Source: Asaia bogorensis
GTDB lineage: Bacteria; Pseudomonadota; Alphaproteobacteria; Acetobacterales; Acetobacteraceae
Assembly: GCA_945886995.1 (NCBI GenBank)
Contig: CAMCZJ010000159.1
Coordinates: 1-6,791 of the forward strand
DNA: 6,791 nt
Direction: 5' to 3'
The notes under the pieces are model-generated. The model saw only the letters and a list, made by a program, of their open reading frames with translations, was not told where the DNA came from and did not search any database. A program made the translations under genes and the position numbers. Below, one piece after another: positions 1 through 4,779 of this stretch (position 1 is the first letter of the stretch; each line of letters starts with the position of its first letter).

Positions 1-401
1 CGGATATCGCAAAACAGCGTCAGGCAAAGCCCAACCCCCGCCACCGCACCATTAATGCCCGCAATCACCGGCTTGCCGATATTGAGCATATAGGAATAGC
101 GCCGCGCGAAATCCTCACTCGGAGGTGCATCGCCGGGAGGCGGCGTCACCCCCGCATAGGTCGGGCGCTCTGCGCCGCGTGTGGCAATGGCGGAAACATC
201 GGCGCCAACGCAAAACCCCTTGCCGGTTGCGGTCAGCACAATGGCGCGCACGGCATCATCCGCCACAGCCAGCGCAAAGGCCGCGCGGGTTTCGGCTTCC
301 ATCACCGTGGACCAGGCATTCATACGCTCTGGCCGATTAAGCGTGATGGTCGCGACGCGGTCCGCAATTGAGTAGAGAATTTCCGTGAAGGCTTCGGTCA
401 T
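1..401 (-). CDS. enoyl-CoA hydratase/isomerase (crotonase) family protein, partial (C-terminus beyond left edge)
   Basis: Reading leftward from an ATG at 401, the frame is open for 133 codons to the window edge, so only the N-terminal half of a roughly 260-residue protein is visible. It has the crotonase start (LNRPERMNAW at about residues 21-30), the first oxyanion-hole loop (GFCVGADV, 62-69) and the second (NGAVAGVGL, 117-125, followed by CDI). The family binds acyl-CoA thioesters and hydrates, isomerises or cleaves them in the cytosol. The position matching Glu144 of rat enoyl-CoA hydratase is Cys126, so classical hydratase chemistry is doubtful; the second Glu position lies outside the window. 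The ATG overlaps the stop codon of the upstream SDR gene by 4 nt (ATGA), which fixes the start and suggests translational coupling; only a weak AAAGAA-like ribosome site precedes it. Family assignment is firm; substrate and reaction are unknown. Confidence 0.9.
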   Translation of the reverse strand, partial: MTEAFTEILYSIADRVATITLNRPERMNAWSTVMEAETRAAFALAVADDAVRAIVLTATGKGFCVGADVSAIATRGAERPTYAGVTPPPGDAPPSEDFARRYSYMLNIGKPVIAGINGAVAGVGLCLTLFCDI

Positions 402-1234
402 TTCTTTGGTGTCTTTTCGCGCTGTCTTTCCCAGGCTGCATCATCCCAGGCCAACATGTCTCGCACGCCAGCCCGCGCCCCGCCGAGATAACGCCGCCCA
501 CCATCAATCACCACGCATTCGCCCGTGATGTAGCCAGCATTTTCTGAAACCAGATAGGCAGCAAGATCGGTCAATTCCTCATGCCGCCCAGCCCGGTTCA
601 GCGGCACATCACCATGATCCAAACCACCAGGGCGGAGCCGCGCCACCGCCGCTTCAGTCGGGAAAGTGCCGGGCGCAATCGCGACCAGCCGAATGCCATG
701 GCGGCCCCATTCCACCGCAAGGCTTTGCGTCATCGCCAAAACGCCGGCCTTGGCCATGGCAGAAGGCACGGTGAAGGCCGCACCCTGCAAGGCAGACAGC
801 GTCAGGATACTCAGCACCACACCGGGCTGCCCCGCATCAATCCAACGCCGCCCAACGCCCATGGTGCAATAGGCCGCGCCATGCAGCGTGGTGGCCAGCA
901 CCGCATCCAGGGCACGCGCGGAAAGCCTATGCGTCTGCGCCAGGAAATTCGCCGCTGCGTTATTCACCAGGATATCGGGCGCGCCTTCAGCAAAGACCGT
1001 GTCGAGCATCACTTCCACCGCCGCAGCATCGCGGATATCGCAGGCGTGCACGGTGATATCCGCACCGGGGATTTCCGCGCGCAACGCTGCCGCGGTTTCT
1101 TGCAACACCGCCAGACGCCGCCCGCAAATCGTGATGCGTGCGCCCAATTGTAGATAGCGCCGAGCAATGGCGCGCCCGAGCCCGGTGCCACCACCGGTGA
1201 TCAGCGCGCGCCGCCCAGCAAGCAGCCCCGGCAT
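398..1234 (-). CDS. SDR-family oxidoreductase, 2,4-dienoyl-CoA reductase (DECR1)-like, atypical active site
   Basis: This is a 278-residue short-chain dehydrogenase. The Rossmann motif TGGGTGLG is at 13-20, an Arg pair ending strand 2 (GRR, 38-40) suggests NADP(H), CDI is at 65-67 and NNAA at 91-94. The C-terminal half (VPSAMAKAGV at 156-165, AVEWG, APGTFPTEAAVARL, then IDGG near 243-246) follows mitochondrial DECR1 closely, a family that reduces 2,4-dienoyl-CoA with NADPH so that polyunsaturated acyl chains can enter beta-oxidation. Lys162 is present. However, the position of the DECR1 catalytic Tyr (15 residues before the Lys) is Ser147, the position of its active-site Asn is His118, and the classical YxxxK Tyr position is Ser158. 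Activity may therefore be altered or lost. The start is uncertain: ATG at 1234 is used here, but an in-frame TTG at 1240 sits at better spacing from an AAGGG. It lies 9 nt (or 3 nt with TTG) after one crotonase gene and overlaps the next by 4 nt. Confidence 0.9.
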   Translation of the reverse strand: MPGLLAGRRALITGGGTGLGRAIARRYLQLGARITICGRRLAVLQETAAALRAEIPGADITVHACDIRDAAAVEVMLDTVFAEGAPDILVNNAAANFLAQTHRLSARALDAVLATTLHGAAYCTMGVGRRWIDAGQPGVVLSILTLSALQGAAFTVPSAMAKAGVLAMTQSLAVEWGRHGIRLVAIAPGTFPTEAAVARLRPGGLDHGDVPLNRAGRHEELTDLAAYLVSENAGYITGECVVIDGGRRYLGGARAGVRDMLAWDDAAWERQREKTPKK

Positions 1235-1243
1235 GAACAAGGA

Positions 1244-2044
1244 TCAGGCGCCCTTATAGGTCGGCTTGCGCTTTTCGCGCATCGCCGCCAGCGCTTCCTT
1301 ATGGTCTTCCGTGGTATGCGCCACCGCCTGCATGGCGGAAGACATCTCAAGCACGGAATCAAGCCGGTTGTTCCAGGCTTCCCGCAATAGCCGACGCGCC
1401 ATGCGCACGGCATGGGGCGGATTGGCGGCAATGCGCCGCGCCAGCGCGCGCGCTGCGTCCAGCAATTCCGCATCCGGCACCACCTGAGACACCAGCCCAT
1501 AAGCCAGCGCCTGATCGGCTGAAAGCGCATCACCTGTTAGCGACATTTCAGCCGCCTTGGCAAAGCCTACCACGCGTGGCAGCAGCCAGGCGCCGCCATC
1601 GCCGGGGATAATGCCAAGCTTCACAAAACTTTCCGCGAAGCGGGCGGATTGTCCGGCAATGCGCAAATCACACATGCAAGTCAGGTCACAGCCCGCACCC
1701 ATGGCCGGCCCATTCACCGCAGCGATGACGGGGATTTCCAATTGTTCAAACATGCGCGGCAGGCGCTGAATGCCATGGCGATAATAGCCGCGCGCCTGGG
1801 CCGGTGTGCGTTCCGTGGTACCACTCGCGGCCTCACCCATGCGGCGCACATTGCCGCCGGCGCAAAAGGCGCTGCCCGCACCCGTCAGGATCGCAACGCG
1901 CGCTTTGGCTTCCGCATCCAGCTTCATGAAGGTGGCAATCAAGGCATCCTGGGTTTCAGGATCGAGCGGATTGCGCGATTCGGGCCGGTTTAGCGTGACC
2001 AGCGCAATGTCATCGGTGATTTCAACAAGTACGGGCGCTTCCAT
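1244..2044 (-). CDS. crotonase-family protein (enoyl-CoA hydratase/isomerase superfamily)
   Basis: This is a 266-residue, full-length crotonase fold protein predicted to act on acyl-CoA thioesters in the cytosol. The N-terminal LNRPESRNPL (18-27), oxyanion loop AFCAGGNV (59-66), NGPAMGAGCDL (111-121), and FAESFVKLGIIPGDGGAWLLPR (about 136-157) are visible, and the end EKRKPTYKGA matches the family's usual EKRxPxF tail. The two Glu residues of classical enoyl-CoA hydratase correspond to Asp120 and Phe140. The FxxSFxKLGxIP...GGxWLLPR segment resembles PaaG-type isomerases, although PaaG has an Asp directly after the IP and here that is Gly with Asp one residue later. An isomerase or unusual hydratase is thus as likely as a classical hydratase. 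The start at 2044 is supported by a strong AAAGGA site 7 nt upstream; a longer reading to 2104 lacks conservation-like sequence. It follows nth by 69 nt and leads the three-gene acyl-CoA set. Confidence 0.93.
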   Translation of the reverse strand: MEAPVLVEITDDIALVTLNRPESRNPLDPETQDALIATFMKLDAEAKARVAILTGAGSAFCAGGNVRRMGEAASGTTERTPAQARGYYRHGIQRLPRMFEQLEIPVIAAVNGPAMGAGCDLTCMCDLRIAGQSARFAESFVKLGIIPGDGGAWLLPRVVGFAKAAEMSLTGDALSADQALAYGLVSQVVPDAELLDAARALARRIAANPPHAVRMARRLLREAWNNRLDSVLEMSSAMQAVAHTTEDHKEALAAMREKRKPTYKGA

Positions 2045-2051
2045 GGGGCAT

Positions 2052-2057
2052 TCCTTT
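2052..2057 (-). promoter_or_regulatory. Shine-Dalgarno site of the crotonase gene starting at 2044
   Basis: On the minus strand AAAGGA is followed by a 7-nt spacer and the ATG at 2044. It is the clearest ribosome-binding site in the window and decides the start against the in-frame upstream codon at 2104. The remaining 69-nt gap to nth shows no convincing terminator or promoter, so transcription from nth probably continues into this gene. Confidence 0.75.
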
Positions 2058-2113
2058 CTAGATGGCGCGCAGGATGGAACGGCAGGGCCGAGGCGGCAAG
2101 GCAAGGCGCAACG

Positions 2114-2815
2114 CTAAACCGGCGGCGCCAGCACCTTATCCCGGTAATTGCAGAAAGCCCGCGCCGGGCAGCGCCAGCATTCCGGCGCCCGCGCCTTGCA
2201 GATGTAGCGCCCATGCAGGATCAGCCAGTGATGCGCATCGCGCAGCAATTCAGGCGGGCAGCGCTTGACCAAGCCCTCTTCCACCGCGCGCGTGGTCTTG
2301 CCCGGCGCCAGGCCCGTCCGATTGCCGAGGCGAAAGATATGGGTGTCCACCGCCATGGTATTCTGCCCAAAGGCGACATTCAGCACGACATTGGCGGTTT
2401 TGCGCCCCACGCCAGGCAGGGCTTCCAGGGCAGCGCGGTCTGACGGCACCTGCCCATCATGGCGTTCCACAAGCTGCGCCGCCAAAGCCGCCACATTGCG
2501 CGCCTTGGCCTGCCATAACCCAATCCTGCGAATGAAAGGCGCGACGCCTTCAGCGCCCAGCGCCGCCATGGCGGCTGGGGTAGGTGCGGCTTCGAATAGC
2601 CCCGGCGTGCATTTATTCACCGCCGCATCGGTGGTTTGCGCAGACAGCACCACCGCCACCAGCAGGGAGAAATGATCCGAGTAGAAAAGCTCAGTCTCCG
2701 GCGCGGGGTTGCCCTGGGCCAGGGCACGCAAAAAAGCCTCGGCTTGGTCTTTCGACATCAGGCGGGCGCGGCGCGGGGCGCGGGCAGATCCGTGATCGGG
2801 CTTGGCTTGGGGCAT
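2114..2815 (-). CDS. nth: endonuclease III (DNA glycosylase/AP lyase)
   Basis: This 233-residue protein is endonuclease III, the base-excision repair enzyme that removes oxidised pyrimidines and nicks the abasic site by beta-elimination. The helix-hairpin-helix with catalytic Lys is LPGVGRKTANVV (133-144, Lys139); the catalytic Asp is Asp157 in VDTH; HHWLILHGRYIC leads to the [4Fe-4S] cluster ligands Cys206, Cys213, Cys216 and Cys222 with the standard C-x6-C-x2-C-x5-C spacing. The core VVLSAQTTD (55-63) matches the family N-terminus. The ATG at 2815 gives about 20 extra basic residues compared with E. coli Nth (211 aa); an alternative ATG at 2758 would start at MSKDQAEAF, close to the canonical length. 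Neither has a clear ribosome site. An 18-bp inverted repeat covers the 2815 start. It is divergent from the DUF2244 gene, a pairing I recall from alphaproteobacteria, and upstream of acyl-CoA genes. Confidence 0.96.
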   Translation of the reverse strand: MPQAKPDHGSARAPRRARLMSKDQAEAFLRALAQGNPAPETELFYSDHFSLLVAVVLSAQTTDAAVNKCTPGLFEAAPTPAAMAALGAEGVAPFIRRIGLWQAKARNVAALAAQLVERHDGQVPSDRAALEALPGVGRKTANVVLNVAFGQNTMAVDTHIFRLGNRTGLAPGKTTRAVEEGLVKRCPPELLRDAHHWLILHGRYICKARAPECWRCPARAFCNYRDKVLAPPV

Positions 2816-2831
2816 GGCGTTACAACGCCAT
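2814..2831. repeat. 18-bp perfect inverted repeat between nth and the DUF2244 gene
   Basis: Two 8-bp arms, ATGGCGTT and AACGCCAT, are separated by AC. The repeat overlaps the first bases of the nth start codon and occupies half of the 37-bp gap between the divergent starts at 2815 and 2853. It could be an operator for one or both genes, or in nth mRNA a small hairpin (about 7 bp with a 4-nt loop) covering the ribosome-binding region. Either function is inference; the symmetry itself is seen directly. Confidence 0.5.
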
Positions 2832-2852
2832 TCTGACCTAGACTGCACCGCG

Positions 2853-3362
2853 ATGGCACCCCCCCGAGAGACCATTCTGTTCGAAGCAATCTCAACCCCA
2901 CCGCAAAGTTTCACCGTGCGGGGCTTTCGCGTGCTGGCGGGGCTGCTCATTCTCGCGGCGGCCATCCCGGCGGGTGTCTTCTTCGCCCTTGGTGCCTGGC
3001 CGGTGCTGCCCTTTATCGGGCTGGAAGTGGGTGCGTCGCTGGCACTGCTGCTGTGGCATGCTCGCGCATCACGCCGGATCAGCGAAATGGTGCTGCTGAC
3101 AGATGCCGGGCTTTCCATCCGCCATGTGGATCATCGCGGGCGCGTGGTGCGCAGCGTCTTGGATGCCTATTGGGCCAAGGTGGAATGGGATGAAGCCGCA
3201 CCGCGCGGCGGGCGCCTATGGATCAAAAGCCGTGGTCGGGTTTTGGAGATTGGTCGGCACCTCTCAGGGCCGGAAAAGACCGAATTGGCCGATGCGCTGC
3301 GCGGGGCCCTGGCCCGCGCCCGGCGGCCGGATTTTGATAATCCGCAGCTTAAAGAGCTTTAG
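2853..3362 (+). CDS. DUF2244 family inner-membrane protein
   Basis: This is a 169-residue protein with two closely spaced hydrophobic segments (about 26-46 and 51-69) and a soluble C-terminal domain. A charged RASRRISE stretch follows the second helix, which by the positive-inside rule puts the C-terminal domain in the cytoplasm. The domain pattern (LLTDAGLSIRHVDHRGR, then WAKVEWD..., LWIKSRGRVLEIGRHLSGPEKTELADAL) fits DUF2244, for which no function is known to me; proteins of this family commonly sit beside nth in alphaproteobacteria. The start at 2853 is chosen because FEAISTPPQSF just after it resembles the family start; in-frame ATGs at 2802 and 2814 would extend it into or past the divergent nth start. 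No clear ribosome site is seen, so leaderless translation is possible. It converges on the lipoprotein gene with a 4-nt overlap of the coding ends (3359-3362). Confidence 0.85.
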   Translation: MAPPRETILFEAISTPPQSFTVRGFRVLAGLLILAAAIPAGVFFALGAWPVLPFIGLEVGASLALLLWHARASRRISEMVLLTDAGLSIRHVDHRGRVVRSVLDAYWAKVEWDEAAPRGGRLWIKSRGRVLEIGRHLSGPEKTELADALRGALARARRPDFDNPQLKEL

Positions 3363-3649
3363 CGCCTAACGCGTTCCACCCCGCCCTGGCGCGCATGGCC
3401 GCGCAGCGCCATGCATTCAAAATAGGTCCGGCGTTGTGTGGTCACGATTTCGTTGCGGAGCGCCTCTTCCTGCGCCTGAAAGCCGATGAAAATGCTATGC
3501 CGCAAATCCCTGAGCGCCGGGTCGCGCCGGGCTTCTTCCCGGCAAGCCGCAGCATCTTCGCTGGTATCGGGCGGGAAGATATCCTCCCGCGATTGGCTCG
3601 CGCAGCCCGCTATCGCCAAGGCCACCAGCAATGCCGCCATAGTCTTCAT
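3359..3649 (-). CDS. small predicted lipoprotein of unknown function
   Basis: This 96-residue protein has a lipoprotein signal peptide: MKTMAALLVALAIAGC, with the lipobox IAGC ending at Cys16, the residue expected to be lipidated after signal peptidase II cleavage. The residues after it (Ala-Ser) carry no inner-membrane retention Asp, so by the E. coli rule it would go to the outer membrane. The mature part (about 80 residues) is charged and probably helical, with two further cysteines (Cys36 and Cys79) that could form a disulfide in the periplasm. I do not recognise a domain. The ATG overlaps the nudC stop codon as ATGA, which supports this start over a TTG at 3661 and suggests translation coupled to nudC. 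The TAA stop at the left overlaps the end of the convergent DUF2244 gene. Confidence 0.8.
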   Translation of the reverse strand: MKTMAALLVALAIAGCASQSREDIFPPDTSEDAAACREEARRDPALRDLRHSIFIGFQAQEEALRNEIVTTQRRTYFECMALRGHARQGGVERVRR

Positions 3650-4569
3650 GACGCCAACCAATCCTCGATCAGCCGACGCGCGATGGAATCAACGCGCGGC
3701 AGGGAAAAACCAAGCTGCTGATGATTGCGCAAATCATCCCGGCTGAACCAGCGCGCATCGCGCAGTTCTTCAGGGTCAATGGTGATTTCCTCGCTCAGCC
3801 CCTCGGCATGGAAGCCAAGCATGATGGAAGAAGGAAAAGGCCAGGGCTGGGATGAATGATAGCGCACCGCGCCAACCCGCACATTGGTTTCTTCCTGAAC
3901 CTCTCGCCGCACCGCTTCTTCCAGGCTTTCGCCTGGTTCCACAAAGCCGGCCAGCGTTGAATACATGGTGGTATTCGGAAAGCGCTGCGAATGGCCCAGC
4001 AAGCAGGAATCGCCACGTACCACCAGCATGATCACGGCGGGGTCGGTGCGCGGGAAATGTTGCGTATTGCAGGCCGTGCAGCTCATCGCATTGCCGGCGC
4101 TGCGCGGTTCACAAACGCCGCCGCAAACGCCACAAAACCGATGCTTGGTGCGCCAATGCATCAGGCCGCGCGCATGGGCCAGCACGCTGGCTTCCCCAGG
4201 CGGCAGCAGCCCGGCCACTTGGCGCAGATCAGCAAATACACCCAATTCCGCCGGCAGCAGGGGAATCGGGTCATCCGCCGTGGAACAATCCACGGCGAAG
4301 ACCTGCCGACCCTCCCATTCACCCAGCCAAGCCCAGGGCCCGCCCGCCATGCGGAGAGCGCCGGCAGCCTCCCCGGTCAGCAAAACGGCCTGGGGTGCGC
4401 CTTCGGCCACGCCGCGCATCAGGCTGCGGGCACGCCAGACGGGGGCGAAAACCGTATTGGGATCAGCGAGCGCCGCTTCAATGAAGGCGGCGTCTTCGCG
4501 GCGGTGGGATGCCCGGTCTAGCGGGCTGCCCGTATAGGCATTGGGTCGGCTGGCGGGGATCGAAAGCAT
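3646..4569 (-). CDS. nudC: NAD(+) diphosphatase / NAD-cap RNA decapping Nudix hydrolase
   Basis: This 307-residue protein hydrolyses NAD(H) to NMN(H) and AMP; family members also remove NAD caps from RNA 5' ends. An N-terminal region with SPLDRASHRR (15-24), common near the start of alphaproteobacterial homologues, leads to a zinc ribbon (Cys146, Cys149, Cys164, Cys167), the Nudix box at 208-230 (Gly208, Glu214, Arg222, Glu223, Glu226, Glu227) and the NudC signature SQPWPFPSS at 240-248, which distinguishes NudC from other Nudix enzymes. The usual Gly near the end of the Nudix box is Asn229; metal-binding glutamates are intact. It is longer than E. coli NudC (257 aa), all of it at the N-terminus. 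The ATG at 4569 is preferred: an AGGG lies about 9 nt upstream, and in-frame extensions run through a C9/G9 tract (ATG 4635) or into the SRP RNA gene (4755). It is divergent from ffs and followed by a coupled lipoprotein gene. Confidence 0.95.
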   Translation of the reverse strand: MLSIPASRPNAYTGSPLDRASHRREDAAFIEAALADPNTVFAPVWRARSLMRGVAEGAPQAVLLTGEAAGALRMAGGPWAWLGEWEGRQVFAVDCSTADDPIPLLPAELGVFADLRQVAGLLPPGEASVLAHARGLMHWRTKHRFCGVCGGVCEPRSAGNAMSCTACNTQHFPRTDPAVIMLVVRGDSCLLGHSQRFPNTTMYSTLAGFVEPGESLEEAVRREVQEETNVRVGAVRYHSSQPWPFPSSIMLGFHAEGLSEEITIDPEELRDARWFSRDDLRNHQQLGFSLPRVDSIARRLIEDWLAS

Positions 4570-4610
4570 AAACCAGACCCTGCCACGCGGCCCGGCGCTG
4601 GGCAACCAAG

Positions 4611-4619
4611 CCCCCCCCC
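4611..4619. repeat. C9 homopolymer tract (G9 on the nudC strand)
   Basis: Nine consecutive C residues lie in the divergent nudC-ffs gap, immediately before the ffs -35 candidate and 41 nt before the nudC ATG. Tracts of this length can slip during replication. It could change spacing of upstream promoter contacts or, if nudC were ever started at the ATG at 4635, shift that frame. No evidence here shows that it varies. Confidence 0.6.
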
Positions 4620-4620
4620 A

Positions 4621-4649
4621 TTGGCATTGGGGCATAGGGACATGATATG
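4621..4649 (+). promoter_or_regulatory. candidate sigma70-type promoter for ffs
   Basis: TTGGCA at 4621-4626 (five of six to the TTGACA consensus) is followed by a 17-nt spacer and GATATG at 4644-4649 (a weak -10, three of six). The predicted transcription start at about 4656-4657 coincides with the first base of the long SRP RNA stem at 4658, which supports the call. The -35 lies in the centre of an imperfect 17-bp palindrome (CCCCA at 4616-4620, TGGGG at 4628-4632), possibly an operator or chance. A promoter for nudC must lie in the same 88-bp gap on the other strand but I cannot assign it. Confidence 0.45.
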
Positions 4650-4657
4650 GTGCTGTC

Positions 4658-4756
4658 GGAAGGTCGGCGGTGGACGGGCTCCTCGCCAACCCGGTCAGGT
4701 CCGGAAGGAAGCAGCCGTAACGGGTTCTTGCTCGGGTCATTTGCCGGCCTTCCACC
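4658..4756 (+). ncRNA. ffs: signal recognition particle RNA (4.5S, small bacterial type)
   Basis: The universally conserved SRP RNA domain IV core GGTCAGGTCCGGAAGGAAGC is present near 4697-4716, with the GGAA tetraloop closed by CC/GG and the asymmetric internal loop bounded by AGCAGCC. Flanking arms pair as expected: AACCCG with CGGGTT around the core, and the terminal stem GGAAGGTCGGC (4658-4668) with GCCGGCCTTCC (4743-4753), 11 bp with one G-U pair. This RNA binds Ffh (SRP54) and, with FtsY, targets nascent inner-membrane proteins to the translocon. The length of about 99 nt fits the small SRP RNA without an Alu domain. The exact 3' end is uncertain within a few bases of the T5 run that follows. 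It lies directly upstream of dnaX, as in many alphaproteobacteria. Confidence 0.96.
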
Positions 4757-4761
4757 TTTTT
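4743..4761 (+). terminator. possible weak intrinsic terminator at the end of ffs
   Basis: The 3' arm of the terminal SRP RNA stem (GCCGGCCTTCC) is followed by ACC and five T residues (4757-4761). The stem-plus-U-run arrangement could end or pause transcription, but the T run is short and offset by three bases, and dnaX starts only 19 nt later with no room for a good separate promoter. Partial termination with read-through into dnaX is the likely outcome; this is inference. Confidence 0.4.
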
Positions 4762-4779
4762 CGAGAGACCGCCCGCGCC

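Noticed and set aside
208..230. Asn229 in place of the usual Gly in the NudC Nudix box (residue coordinates of NudC)
   Set aside because: The metal-binding Glu residues and Arg are intact and this position tolerates change in the family, so I do not treat it as evidence of lost function.
581..1153. A 190-codon plus-strand open frame opposite the SDR gene
   Set aside because: Arg/His-rich shadow; the opposite strand encodes a clear SDR with the full motif set.
2816..3118. Upstream extension of nth to about 3118
   Set aside because: It would run through the DUF2244 gene on the other strand and adds Ser/Arg-rich residues with no family similarity; Nth proteins begin near 2815 or 2758.
4570..4755. 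Upstream extension of nudC into the ffs gene
   Set aside because: The added residues would be encoded by the complement of the SRP RNA; the family-like N-terminus begins right after the ATG at 4569.
4621..4779. Upstream extension of dnaX through ffs
   Set aside because: The region is occupied by the SRP RNA and its promoter, and the first good start is the ATG at 4780.
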